Assembly (NCBI GenBank): GCA_016933955.1
Contig: JAFGTT010000009.1
Coordinates: 99,117 to 163,116, forward strand
Source of the DNA: Candidatus Zixiibacteriota bacterium
GTDB lineage: Bacteria > Zixibacteria > MSB-5A5 > GN15 > PGXB01
DNA: 64,000 nucleotides
Direction of reading: 5' to 3'
Part shown: positions 36,550 to 45,983 of the stretch, in pieces
Numbering within the stretch: position 1 is the first letter of the stretch
How the letters are laid out: every line of letters starts with the position of its first letter
The notes under the pieces: generated by a model
Databases searched by the model: none
What the model saw: the letters and a program-made list of their open reading frames with translations, nothing else
Told to the model about the DNA's origin: nothing
Program-made: the position numbers and the translations under genes

Positions 36550-37463
36550 TTTTCTTCAATAACATCTACGGAATCGGAAGATTTATATAGAATGGAAACC
36601 GATGGCGGCACCACCACCTGGATGGGGATTTTATCATTCTGCCCTTTTAAAATATAATCCGCTATAATGGAAATCTGCCGATCGGTGAGACTGTCAATGG
36701 CTTCGGAAATCCCGCTGACCCGGATATTGATGGTGGAAGGCTCGATGGCCACATTTTTTAAAGGCGGGGAATTGATCAACCTGATGGATAAATCTTTAAA
36801 ATCCCGACGGCGAACCGGTTGGACATTGATATAGGCTGTGACTGAATCCGGGGTGATTTTCAATCCATACATCTCCGGACTCACAACCGCCACCCCCCTG
36901 GCGAAATCATTACGTACCCCCTCCAGAACAGTCTTCTCGGTTTCCATGAATTGAATATCGGTCACATACCGTTTGGGACCCGAAACCATAACGGCGGCCG
37001 GGATAATCGAGTCATTTTCGCTGACCGCGTATCCATCATCAGGCATAACCACCACTCTGGAATGCACCGGAATTTCTTTCTCCATCCGGGTATCGCAGGT
37101 GACATAAATTTCGCGGGGTTCGATAATATCGGTCAGCTCGACCTTGTCGACTTTGACCAGACCGAGATTGGACAATGCCAGATCGACTTTGAATATCCCG
37201 ACATGGCCGCGGTTGATACTGAGTCTCAAGCCTCTTTTTTTCCAGTCGCTCCGAAGCAGGGTTTTTCCGGTAGCCGAAACGACGACTCGCACCGAGTCGG
37301 GCGGCGGTTCGAGAAGGACCAGATCGCCGGTCAGATCAACCTGGGCGAGCGGCAAGGTCAGGCTATACTGGTAGACTTTATCGGTCGCCACATGGAACCA
37401 GAGCAGAACCGCCAGGATTACGGCGGCTATTTTAACCCAGAGATTGTCAAGTATTCCGGTCAT
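36546..37463 (-). CDS. YbbR-domain membrane protein (CdaR-like)
   Basis: A 305-residue protein with one N-terminal transmembrane helix (NLWVKIAAVILAVLLWFHVAT) and several extracytoplasmic YbbR repeats of about 80 residues (such as DLVLLEPPPDSVRVVVSATG, IPVHSRVVV, AVMVSGPKRYVTDI, AYINVQPVRRRDF, VAIEPSTINIRVSG). In Firmicutes CdaR regulates the diadenylate cyclase CdaA; no CdaA is visible here, so the partner is unknown. ATG 37463 is chosen, as an upstream GTG would only add three residues. It is translationally coupled to tsaD. Confidence 0.85.
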   Translation of the reverse strand: MTGILDNLWVKIAAVILAVLLWFHVATDKVYQYSLTLPLAQVDLTGDLVLLEPPPDSVRVVVSATGKTLLRSDWKKRGLRLSINRGHVGIFKVDLALSNLGLVKVDKVELTDIIEPREIYVTCDTRMEKEIPVHSRVVVMPDDGYAVSENDSIIPAAVMVSGPKRYVTDIQFMETEKTVLEGVRNDFARGVAVVSPEMYGLKITPDSVTAYINVQPVRRRDFKDLSIRLINSPPLKNVAIEPSTINIRVSGISEAIDSLTDRQISIIADYILKGQNDKIPIQVVVPPSVSILYKSSDSVDVIEEK

Positions 37464-37468
37464 GGAAA

Positions 37469-37663
37469 TCACTTGCTGGATGGCCCGAGAGGTTTTCCAA
37501 AACTTATTTCGCCGTTATCGATGCGAATGGAAAAACCGCATTCGGGGTTGGAGCAGACCCAAGCTTTGTACATGATAGTCGCACCTTCCCGCCCATAATC
37601 CGAGAGAGGCAGAAGTCGCCCTTTATTGCATTTGAGACAAAGCGGAAATTCCCAGTCTGACAT
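37469..37663 (-). CDS. small zinc-ribbon-like protein
   Basis: A 64-residue protein with CLKCNKGRL near the N-terminus and VCSNPECGF in the middle: two CxxC / CxxxxC pairs about 30 residues apart, which would bind one Zn ion. The tail FGKPLGPSSK is basic. Family unknown. It ends only a few bases before the YbbR start and has a close upstream neighbour, so it is in the same transcript. Confidence 0.75.
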   Translation of the reverse strand: MSDWEFPLCLKCNKGRLLPLSDYGREGATIMYKAWVCSNPECGFSIRIDNGEISFGKPLGPSSK

Positions 37664-37677
37664 AGTTTGACCCTTTG

Positions 37678-39186
37678 CTAATTTATATTATTTCTGTTTT
37701 TCAGCACTGTCAGGCGATCCAGCCGACCGCTGAGGTTGTGTTCCACGATGATATCGGACATGGTTCCTTTATTCAAATGTATCGGATGTATTTCCAGCGG
37801 ATGATCCAGTGATATTTCGAGATCCGGCTTTTTGGAAAGGTATTCCTTTTCCCTGCCCCAGTAGAATTTCAGGTTCCCATTGCCATCGGAAAAGACCAGA
37901 TCATGCAAATTGTCGCCATTGTAATCATCCGACCAATCCAATGAAACCTCGACAATAGGCTGGGGATCATCGAAATTGAACCGGAATTCATATTTCATTC
38001 TTCGATCCGGTTCATCCCGGGGAAGGCCGGAATCGAAAGGAAAAACCAGCAGATGGAGGTCCGCGTTTTTCATCAGGAACATCTTGGTTGCCGCCAGCGC
38101 CCCGAGTTCAATAGCCGCCAGGGCCATTTCGGAAACCCCGTCGCCGTTAAAATCACCGATAAGGAAATTACAATGCGAATCCGAAAGAGTAATTTCCTTG
38201 CGATAATTGGTCTCGATAATACCTTTCTGATCGGCCACATAGAAACGGATTCTGGATTCCGTGTTGGTGATTCCTCCGCCGACATAAGCAACCGCAATAT
38301 CCAGCCGTCCATCGCGGTTGTAGTCAATAATCCGGCTTTGAATATAGCCCCGGTCGGCATCGGAACAGAAAATCCTTTCGACATCGGGTGTCTGGCTGAA
38401 ATTGCCGGTTGCATCCTGGAAAAAGACGCAAACCTTTCTATCCCAGAGGAAATAAAGGTCCGGGTGATTATCAAGATTCCCGTCGAAAACATTTATTTCG
38501 GCCAGTTGTATATTCCAGTCGGAATTTCTGTGACTGGTAAATTCTTTTATGGTTCGTACGGGAGTGGTGCCGCAGAGCGGCACGGAGAGCTGAGTAAGAA
38601 CCTGATATTCACCATTGTCGCCCCGTTCATAAATAACATATCCCCGCGGACCGGGCAGAATGAATTCCAATCCGGGAGCGCTGTTAAGTTCAAATATAAA
38701 TCTGTCGGCAATAATATCATGGAAAATTGGCACTGAATAGACGGTGTTTTGCCGGATAATTTTGACGGGGCCGGAAAATCCACTCTCGACCGAAAAGCTG
38801 ACCACTGAAACGCCATCACCATTCATAAGGAATATTTCATCCCGGCCATCATTATCCATATCGGCCACATCCAGCTGGGCCACCCCGGGAGCCATGGCGG
38901 TCAAATAGTCGGCATTGGTATTAAATCCGGCCGGTCTCTTTTGCAGAAAAAGCCCAATATATCGGGTTCCGGGATCATTGAGAGGTGAATAGATCAGGGC
39001 GATATCCATCAGATTATCGGCATTAAAATCCCCGGTCAGATAATTTTGTATTTCGCCCTCAATTTCAAGAGTATAAATGTCGAAAAAATCCTGATCCGCG
39101 CCCAAAACGATACTGCCTGGCAACAGGCATACCAGTAAGACTTTCAGAATCAAGGTGGATTCAAGTTTTCCGATCTTAAACGTCAT
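37678..39186 (-). CDS. secreted FG-GAP/VCBS-repeat protein
   Basis: A 502-residue exported protein with a signal peptide that ends near PGSIVLGAD. The rest consists of FG-GAP-like repeats with Ca-binding loops: DFNADNLMDIALIY, DMDNDGRDEIFLM, DYNRDGRLDIAVAY and DFNGDGVSEMALAA, typical of a beta-propeller built of integrin-like blades. No catalytic domain is visible. It follows the two-component-propeller-like gene on the same strand by 88 bases. Role unknown; probably surface binding or adhesion. Confidence 0.83.
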   Translation of the reverse strand: MTFKIGKLESTLILKVLLVCLLPGSIVLGADQDFFDIYTLEIEGEIQNYLTGDFNADNLMDIALIYSPLNDPGTRYIGLFLQKRPAGFNTNADYLTAMAPGVAQLDVADMDNDGRDEIFLMNGDGVSVVSFSVESGFSGPVKIIRQNTVYSVPIFHDIIADRFIFELNSAPGLEFILPGPRGYVIYERGDNGEYQVLTQLSVPLCGTTPVRTIKEFTSHRNSDWNIQLAEINVFDGNLDNHPDLYFLWDRKVCVFFQDATGNFSQTPDVERIFCSDADRGYIQSRIIDYNRDGRLDIAVAYVGGGITNTESRIRFYVADQKGIIETNYRKEITLSDSHCNFLIGDFNGDGVSEMALAAIELGALAATKMFLMKNADLHLLVFPFDSGLPRDEPDRRMKYEFRFNFDDPQPIVEVSLDWSDDYNGDNLHDLVFSDGNGNLKFYWGREKEYLSKKPDLEISLDHPLEIHPIHLNKGTMSDIIVEHNLSGRLDRLTVLKNRNNIN

Positions 39187-39274
39187 TCTTCAATCCCGAC
39201 TCACAACCCATATATGATCGTGTTTAAAAAAATATAAAATATTAACTTATTATTCAACTAATATTTAAGGTCAA

Positions 39275-40735
39275 TTACAGAGCGGGATTAAGATACCAGA
39301 ACCGGGTCAAACCGCTATCCGAGGCCAGCCAGAGATAATCGCCGTCGAATATCAGATCGCGAATATCATTGGAAAGCAAACCATCGCCAATGGTGAACAG
39401 CCGGTTATACGGGTTTCGTCCGCCGAAATTGATAACCAGTCCCTTTCCGGTCCCGAGAGCAAGAATGGTGTCACGGACCGCCACACAATAAACGCCGCTG
39501 TATGATTCCATTTCAGGGAAAACCTCAACCTCGGCACTTCCTTTTTCGATCGATATCAATTCATCCCCGGAAATCCAGATTTTATTCGAAGTGTTTTTAA
39601 TATCGAATATCCGCCCGAACTGCACGGCCTCCCGGGCGGTCAGGCGTTCGACCCGGCCGGTTGTCAGCCCTTTTCTGAAAACCCCCTGATCGGTTCCGAT
39701 CCAGAGATCGTTGTCCATTTTTTCCAGACAATAGATAATCCGCGACGGCAGGATGGTTTGAACCATCTGGGCCGTTGAATCATCATTGATATCGATAATT
39801 CCCAGACCGTATTCCGTTCCAGCGTAAATATTATTTTCGGTGGCCAGAACGCTTAAGACCCGGTCATCGGTAAGTCCCGATCTCCTGGTCAGCCGCCGCA
39901 CAATGGTCAGTTCGTTTTTATCAATAACCCAGAGACCGTTATCGGTGGCCACAAAAGCCTCCCGGCTGTTGACGGAAATATCATTGATATCGATTGCGGT
40001 ATTAATCAGATCGGGTGTCGGTTCGATATATTGAAAGATGTTATTGTTCCAATCATAAATCGTAACGCCGTTTCGATAGGAGTCATCCGCGGGACCACCT
40101 ATCCACAGTCGCCCTCCGTCATTGCAGATGACGGCCATATTTGTCCCCAGCAGACCATAGTTAAGCAGTTCTATCATGCGGCCGGTTTCATCGGCCCGGG
40201 CGGGGCCCAGTCCCCAGGTTCCGAGCCAGAGATGGGTCCAGTTGTCTTTGACGATATCGGTAATTTGATAAATCCGGCCATAATCATCGACCAGGGCCCC
40301 GTTGGGCATGTAATTGTAACCCCACGGTGCGAAATAATGCGGGTCCGGCAGAAGATGAATATTATGTTCGTCAGGTTGCGGCAGTTCATCATCGGGATCC
40401 CATCTTCGGAAAGTCTCGATATACTTGTAAATACCAGCATCGGTTTTAACCCAGACATTCTCATCATCGAACGAAGCCCGAATATCATGAATAACCTGAT
40501 TTCCCAATCCCTCGATACCGGTCAGAGGATCATCCCATTTGTCAAAGGAAATGTTGTAACGAATGACTCCGTTGGAGGTTCCGAAATACACATATTCATA
40601 ACCGACGGCGATTGATGATACATAGGAGAAATCAGAGTAGTTGACAATTAAATTACGAATAAATTCATCGGCCTGATTTCCCGATGGGACCAGAACCAGA
40701 AAAAAAAGAATGACCGACCAACGGAAAGCACGCAT
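39275..40735 (-). CDS. secreted two-component-regulator-type propeller protein
   Basis: A 486-residue exported protein with a signal peptide (MRAFRWSVILFFLVLVPSGNQA). It carries repeated blades such as DLWIGTDQGVFRK, YAGTEYGLGIID, AFVATDNGLWVID, LWLASDSGLTRF and YFGTSNGVIRYN, the pattern of Reg_prop domains of hybrid sensor proteins. There is no kinase or DNA-binding domain, so it is a stand-alone propeller. It starts one base before the end of the amidohydrolase gene upstream, indicating translational coupling. Confidence 0.83.
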   Translation of the reverse strand: MRAFRWSVILFFLVLVPSGNQADEFIRNLIVNYSDFSYVSSIAVGYEYVYFGTSNGVIRYNISFDKWDDPLTGIEGLGNQVIHDIRASFDDENVWVKTDAGIYKYIETFRRWDPDDELPQPDEHNIHLLPDPHYFAPWGYNYMPNGALVDDYGRIYQITDIVKDNWTHLWLGTWGLGPARADETGRMIELLNYGLLGTNMAVICNDGGRLWIGGPADDSYRNGVTIYDWNNNIFQYIEPTPDLINTAIDINDISVNSREAFVATDNGLWVIDKNELTIVRRLTRRSGLTDDRVLSVLATENNIYAGTEYGLGIIDINDDSTAQMVQTILPSRIIYCLEKMDNDLWIGTDQGVFRKGLTTGRVERLTAREAVQFGRIFDIKNTSNKIWISGDELISIEKGSAEVEVFPEMESYSGVYCVAVRDTILALGTGKGLVINFGGRNPYNRLFTIGDGLLSNDIRDLIFDGDYLWLASDSGLTRFWYLNPAL

Positions 40736-40736
40736 A

Positions 40737-41927
40737 TCAGGTACCCTTAAAATACTCCAGGACAGCCAGCGCTAAAAGCGCGGTTCCGTGAAAAATGCTT
40801 TTTTCATCGGCGACAAATTCGGGGGAATGCCAGGGTTTATCGGCTCCGATTTTTTTATTCTTAATGCCCAGCCGGAACATGGCTCCGGGAACTTTCTCAA
40901 GATAAAAGGAGAAATCCTCGCCACCCATGGTGGGCGGGGTCAATTCGATATATTTCTTACCACGCAGTTTAATATAAGTTTTTTCCAGAATATGGTTAAC
41001 CAAAGCATGATTGGCAAGAACCGGGTACCCGGTCAGGAAATCAAGCTGGAAACGCGCTCCCCTGGCCCGGCAGATTCCCGACACAGTTCGCTTCAGCAGA
41101 CGGGGAACATGCCGGGTATTCGCCGGATCAAGGGTGCGGATGGTACCGCTTAACTGAACCCGGTCGGCAATAACATTACGGGTGGTTCCGCCTTTTATCT
41201 TACCGAAAGTAATCACAGCCGATTTCATAGGGTTGACTTCCCGGGAAATAATTTTCTGAACCGAATCGATGACCTCGGCAGTCACGGCAATGGCATCAAC
41301 CGCCCGATGGGGCACGGCGGCGTGGCCCCCTTCGCCGATAATGGTCAGATCGAAATCGATTACGGCCGCCATTGTCGGGCCATCGCGCAGACTTATCCGG
41401 CCGGTGGTCAAAGTCGGATCAACATGGAGTCCGAATATTATCTCCACTTTCGGTTTATCCAGAACCCCTTCTCTGATAAGGCGTTCGGCTCCTCCGGGAG
41501 GAGCTTCCTCGGCCGGTTGAAACAAAATTTCGACACATCCCGGTATCTGTTCCCTGAGGCGATTAAGTATGACCGCTGTCCCGAGAACCACGGCCATATG
41601 AATATCGTGACCGCAGGCATGCATACGGCCTTCGATTTCAGAACGAAACGGCAAATGGGTGCGTTCCGAGATCGGCAGGGCGTCAATATCGGTTCGAAGC
41701 GCCACCGCTGGTTTCCGGCCGGGATTGATTAAACCAACAGCCCCGGTTTTCATGTGTAACGGCCGGATTTTGATTTTATGGCGGGCCAACTCTTTTTTAA
41801 TCAGTGTTGTAGTGGCAAATTCCTCGTTGGATAATTCCGGGCGGCGATGCAGATGCCGACGGAATTCAATCTGGTAGGGAAGCAGGGCCTCGGCCATACC
41901 CGTTATATGTTTGACGGTGATTTCCAT
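40737..41927 (-). CDS. M20-family amidohydrolase (IAA-amino acid hydrolase/hippurate hydrolase type)
   Basis: Cytosolic metallohydrolase of 396 residues, acting on N-acyl amino acids or peptides. Metal ligands are visible in MHACGHDIHMAV (Cys and His), QPAEEAPPGGAERLI (Glu pair), GLHVDP (His) and DKPWHSPEF (His). The dimerisation domain block GEGGHAAVPHRAVDAI is typical. ATG 41927 is chosen because family members begin around MAEALLPYQIEFRRHLH; the frame is open 13 codons further. Substrate not determined by sequence. Confidence 0.9.
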   Translation of the reverse strand: MEITVKHITGMAEALLPYQIEFRRHLHRRPELSNEEFATTTLIKKELARHKIKIRPLHMKTGAVGLINPGRKPAVALRTDIDALPISERTHLPFRSEIEGRMHACGHDIHMAVVLGTAVILNRLREQIPGCVEILFQPAEEAPPGGAERLIREGVLDKPKVEIIFGLHVDPTLTTGRISLRDGPTMAAVIDFDLTIIGEGGHAAVPHRAVDAIAVTAEVIDSVQKIISREVNPMKSAVITFGKIKGGTTRNVIADRVQLSGTIRTLDPANTRHVPRLLKRTVSGICRARGARFQLDFLTGYPVLANHALVNHILEKTYIKLRGKKYIELTPPTMGGEDFSFYLEKVPGAMFRLGIKNKKIGADKPWHSPEFVADEKSIFHGTALLALAVLEYFKGT

Positions 41928-41975
41928 GGTTATACGAAGTTTACGACGGGAAAAAGATTCTGTCAATCAATACCT

Positions 41976-42686
41976 TTAATTGGATACTACGCCGCCCTGG
42001 TGGAATTTCTTTGCTGAGGATTGCTTGAATTTGCTGGCAAACAGGTGGGCCTGGCGCAGGGGTTCGGGCATCCGGAAATCGGACAGACAATTGACCACAA
42101 TCTCCAGGGCGTTTTTCAGGTCACATTTATGACCCGGTGAGATAATCATCGGCTTGACCTCACCCTTGGTGCGATAAACAAATCCGACTGTCGAATCCTG
42201 GAAAGAAAGAGGCGAACAACTGCCCTTGACTCGTCCGGGCATCCGATGTTCACCAACAAGAACTTTTCTGGCGCATCCGATGGAGGGGATGTCGGTAAAT
42301 AATCCAATATGGGAAGCCATGCCAAAGGAACGGGGATGGGCAATACCATGTCCGGCATAAATGATAACATCGGGTTTTCGTTTGAGACGTGAAATCGCCT
42401 TAAGAATTACGGGACCTTCACGGAAGGCCAGCAGGGCCGGGATATATGGAAATTGCGCTTCCATTTCCGCTACCGCCCGCTCAACATCATTCAAATCCGG
42501 GTATTTAAGTGTCACAACCGCGGCATAAAGGCGATTATTAACGACATTGTAGGCTGTATCAACTGCGGCGATGGTCTCGATCTTATCAAGAACGTTTTCA
42601 AGAATAATTGAGGATTTGAACTGCTGCTGGATTTTTACGGCCTCGCCGGGGGTTGATGGCCACTCATGCAACGGTTGAAACTTCAC
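41976..42686 (-). CDS. endonuclease V homologue with a substituted catalytic Asp
   Basis: Endonuclease V nicks DNA (or RNA) next to deoxyinosine. The 236-residue protein has most of the family blocks: IAAVDTAY (Asp43, E. coli D35), AFREGP (Glu90, E. coli E89), GIAHPRSFGMASHIG and DIPSIGCARK. However, the third metal-binding residue, in E. coli Asp110 of VDGHG, is Ala111 here (IIYAGHGIAHP). The start chosen is GTG 42686, with GAGGG seven bases upstream; it gives a length close to the 223 residues of E. coli. The C-terminal 20 residues are an extra basic tail. It may bind inosine DNA without cutting, or have compensating residues. Confidence 0.85.
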   Translation of the reverse strand: MKFQPLHEWPSTPGEAVKIQQQFKSSIILENVLDKIETIAAVDTAYNVVNNRLYAAVVTLKYPDLNDVERAVAEMEAQFPYIPALLAFREGPVILKAISRLKRKPDVIIYAGHGIAHPRSFGMASHIGLFTDIPSIGCARKVLVGEHRMPGRVKGSCSPLSFQDSTVGFVYRTKGEVKPMIISPGHKCDLKNALEIVVNCLSDFRMPEPLRQAHLFASKFKQSSAKKFHQGGVVSN

Positions 42687-42949
42687 AACTGGACCCTCAC
42701 ATATCCCGGCCGATCGAAATACCGCCGGTCGTAATACACAGATGCACAGACCAAAGATTTTTCTTTGGCTATTGATATTATAGACGGTGATTTTATCAGC
42801 AAACCAGAAACACTGTATTAATAATAACAATCCCGGCCTTTGTCAAACTTTATTATCAGATAAGTTTCGGGTCAATTAATGATGATCCGGACGATATTTT
42901 AATAATCTTTTTTATTGCATTACCGGTCTCAAGCTATGAAATTTATTCC

Positions 42950-44344
42950 ATGAAAACCGGTGGCATTTTTCTGACTATCATTATTTTGCTGGTACCGATT
43001 TCGGTCACCGGGCAAAGCCGCTATGCTATCGGGCTTGGCGGGGGACTGGCAACTCTCAATGGAGGTTCCCGTCCCTGGCAGGCTCTTGATCCCAACTATG
43101 TCATCAAACTCGACGCCGGTCTCGCCAACCGCTGGAGGCTGGGAATAGATTTTTCCTATTTTAAAATTTACAGTGATTCAACCGCTCGATCCGAATTCCA
43201 GTTTGGATCCGATGCCGAGAATCGGGTTCGGGCCTGGAAAGGATATGATCTGGCTTTTATATTTTATCGCAGGATTTACCCATCGAGAGGGTCTTTCGGG
43301 CTTAGCGGCGGACTGGGACTGGGGTTATCTTTCTGGGAAATGGTTGATCCTGTATCGGGAGAATTACTTAAGACCGAGGGTGAGCGGGGTGAACAAATCA
43401 ATTTCTCGGCCAATGAGGTTTTCGTGGCGTCCAGGATTGGTTTGGAATATGATTTTAAAAGCCGGCTGAAATTCGGTCTGGATGTGAATATTAACTACCT
43501 GACCGGGGGCGGTCGGGAATTTTCTCAAACGGTCAAAGACGGACTGGGTCACTGGAATTTGAAATCGGGAATATATATTGCCTATCAATTCGGAGGTTCG
43601 ATCGATCAACGCAAACCGGAACCGACAGCGCAATATCTTGCACCGCGCTGGGAAGAAGAAACCGAACGGCCGATTCCGACTGAAATCGGACCGACCAGAA
43701 TGATCGATCCCAATATGGATTCCGATCAGGACGGGATTCCCGATACCGATGATATTTGCCTCGGGACACCGGCGGCGGCACTGGGCATGATTGACACCCG
43801 GGGATGCCCGGTCGATACCGATTGCGATGGGATACCTGATTTCCTAGATAAATGCCGCCATAACCCCGTCGGGGCGAAAATCGATGCCAATGGTTGTCCC
43901 GTAGACAGCGACAATGACGGCGTTTTTGATGGTCTGGATGATTGTCCCCAATCTCAACCGGGTTTACCGGTGAATAAATCCGGATGTCTCGATCTTACGA
44001 TTTTCGAAAAACCTATGATTTTGAATATCAAGTATTATTCCGGCTCTTTTGAATTCGATCGCGAAACCAAAGTCATCCTGGATGATGTGGTCAAGATGCT
44101 TTTAAGAGCTCCCGATATTAAGGTCGAAATAAACGGTTATACCGACAATATCGGCACGGATGAGGCCAATCGCCAGCTTTCTCAGAAGCGGGCCAACCGG
44201 GTCAGAGATTACCTGGTGGAGCAGGGTATTGATACAAAACGCCTTATTGCGAATGGCAAGGGTGAAACAAACTCTATTACATCGAATGATACCCGTGAAG
44301 GCCGGCAGAAAAACAGACGGGTCGAATTAGTATTTTTTAGATAA
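42950..44344 (+). CDS. OmpA-like outer-membrane protein with thrombospondin type 3 repeats
   Basis: A 464-residue exported protein. Signal peptide at 1-21, then a beta-barrel-like half (about 22-235) with alternating strands, a linker and three calcium-binding TSP3 repeats (DSDQDGIPDTDD, DTDCDGIPDFLDK, DSDNDGVFDGLDD), each followed by a Cys-containing turn. The C-terminal 115 residues are an OmpA/MotB peptidoglycan-binding domain (INGYTDNIGTDEANRQLSQKRANRV, ending KNRRVELVFFR). This architecture is common in FCB bacteria. It stands alone. Confidence 0.9.
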   Translation: MKTGGIFLTIIILLVPISVTGQSRYAIGLGGGLATLNGGSRPWQALDPNYVIKLDAGLANRWRLGIDFSYFKIYSDSTARSEFQFGSDAENRVRAWKGYDLAFIFYRRIYPSRGSFGLSGGLGLGLSFWEMVDPVSGELLKTEGERGEQINFSANEVFVASRIGLEYDFKSRLKFGLDVNINYLTGGGREFSQTVKDGLGHWNLKSGIYIAYQFGGSIDQRKPEPTAQYLAPRWEEETERPIPTEIGPTRMIDPNMDSDQDGIPDTDDICLGTPAAALGMIDTRGCPVDTDCDGIPDFLDKCRHNPVGAKIDANGCPVDSDNDGVFDGLDDCPQSQPGLPVNKSGCLDLTIFEKPMILNIKYYSGSFEFDRETKVILDDVVKMLLRAPDIKVEINGYTDNIGTDEANRQLSQKRANRVRDYLVEQGIDTKRLIANGKGETNSITSNDTREGRQKNRRVELVFFR

Positions 44345-44689
44345 TTTATCCTGACTGGTATTGATTTTTTGAAATCATTAGGATATTATAATACGATCGA
44401 TTTATGGAATAATGCGTATAATAAGGAGCTATCGTATTCAGGGAGTGATTTGACAAAAGGAATTCCACCTAATAAACCCCGACTTATCAAAATCTTTTTG
44501 TTAATTCCCTAGGCATATGCGTCCGATTAAAATAAGGCAGTAGTTTAATTACGGCAAATAGGAGAAATTGGTTCAGATTTGATTGTTTTTGGCCTTTTTA
44601 ACCCTGAGGATTGAGTCGTCACTTATTTTTTATATTGCGTTTTCGGGTTCGGAATAGTAGATTAGCCGTTTAAATTACGCAGATTGAGT
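44345..44689 (+). other. 345-base intergenic region
   Basis: No convincing gene. A 20-codon frame from TTG 44450 behind GGGAG is too short and lacks other support. A TTGACA occurs at 44450, but no fitting -10 box lies 16-18 bases later. The region probably holds the promoter of the glycosyltransferase gene. Confidence 0.5.
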
Positions 44690-45910
44690 ATGAAAATACT
44701 GCTTGTCACACAACATTTTCCACCGGAAAAAGGCGCCGTCAGGCGGCTTTTTGAATTTGCCAACCATTTTAAGGATAATGGACATGAAATTACGGTGTTG
44801 ACAGCTATCCCCAATTATCCTGATGGGGTTGTGCCGGACGGTTATCGTGGAAAATTCTTTCATCGGGAAATGATCAACGGGATTGATATCTGCCGATCCT
44901 ATGTTCTGCCGGCTTCGAATGCTCAGCCCAAAAAACGGATGCTGGGTTTTGTGACATTTTTGATATCAACCCTCATTAACAGTTTCCGCATTCGAGGCAA
45001 ATTTGATCTGATCCTGGCCTCATCCCCCCCGGTAACATCGGCGGTTATCGGCTACCTCTTAAGCCGAATACGACGGGCGAAATATGTTCTCGAGATTCGT
45101 GATATTCAGCCGGAATCGGGTGAGCAATTCGGCAACCTGAAAAAATCGGCGTTTACCAACGCCATCAGGAAAATGATGCGATTTATTTATCGTCGCGCGG
45201 ATCATATTGCCTGCGCCACTCATGGAATTGAGGATATAATATATCAGGAAGGTATCCCGAGGCGCAAATTGACAACAGTTAAATCCGGGGTCGGCAACGA
45301 TTTTATCAGCAGTCATTCCAACGGAATCAGAAAAAAGCACGGTTGGGAAAACAAGTATTTGATATTATTCAGCGGGACGCTGGGATGGGTGCGACCACTG
45401 GAGTCAATAGTGGAATCGGCTAGGTTGCTTGCGGACAATAAGCATTATCATTTCGTATTTGTCGGAGACGGTCAGAAACGGGCGTCATTGGAAACGCTGG
45501 CAGGGCAGTACAACCTGACCAATATATCATTTGTGGGTTTACAGCCGCTGGAGGAGATTCCGTATTATCTCAAGGCCGGTGATGTCCTGGTGGAATGCCT
45601 GAAAGATGTCCCGGTGGCCAAAGCCGCATTGCCAAGCAAGATTTTCGAATATATGGCGGCCGGGCGGCCGATTGCTTTCGGTTTGCAGGACGGTGAAACC
45701 AGCAAGTTATTGAATCGGGCCGGAGGCGCTTTGACATTCTCATCGAACAATCCGGAACAACTGGCCGGAATCATCCGGGACTTGCATGATCAAAAAATCG
45801 ATGGTGAGGGAATCGGAAAGAAGTACCACGAATTCGTCAGCAAGTATTATTCCCGTGAAAAGTGGGCTGACCGATATTTGAAATTACTGGAAGATATCAA
45901 TACCCGTTAA
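44690..45910 (+). CDS. GT-B fold glycosyltransferase (GT4/WcaI-like)
   Basis: Cytosolic or membrane-associated enzyme of 406 residues that adds a sugar to a surface polysaccharide repeat. N-terminal domain begins KILLVTQHFPPEKGAVRR; the acceptor-side EIRDIQPESG is typical of the GT4 WcaI/WbuB group. The C-terminal domain has FVGDGQKRASLE, VGLQPLEEIPYYLKAGDVLV and the sugar-nucleotide block LPSKIFEYMAAGRPI. ATG 44690 is chosen over TTG 44684. The gene stands alone, so its polysaccharide pathway is not given by neighbours. Confidence 0.88.
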   Translation: MKILLVTQHFPPEKGAVRRLFEFANHFKDNGHEITVLTAIPNYPDGVVPDGYRGKFFHREMINGIDICRSYVLPASNAQPKKRMLGFVTFLISTLINSFRIRGKFDLILASSPPVTSAVIGYLLSRIRRAKYVLEIRDIQPESGEQFGNLKKSAFTNAIRKMMRFIYRRADHIACATHGIEDIIYQEGIPRRKLTTVKSGVGNDFISSHSNGIRKKHGWENKYLILFSGTLGWVRPLESIVESARLLADNKHYHFVFVGDGQKRASLETLAGQYNLTNISFVGLQPLEEIPYYLKAGDVLVECLKDVPVAKAALPSKIFEYMAAGRPIAFGLQDGETSKLLNRAGGALTFSSNNPEQLAGIIRDLHDQKIDGEGIGKKYHEFVSKYYSREKWADRYLKLLEDINTR

Positions 45911-45983
45911 TTTGTATTCCGTTCAATTTTTTTTAATCGATTTATAGAAATCATTTTTTCATTTAAACCGGGCAGTCCGTCAA

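Noticed and set aside
44449..44512. TTGACA box and 20-codon frame in the 44.4 kb gap
   Set aside because: No -10 box at a proper distance, and the frame is too short to support.
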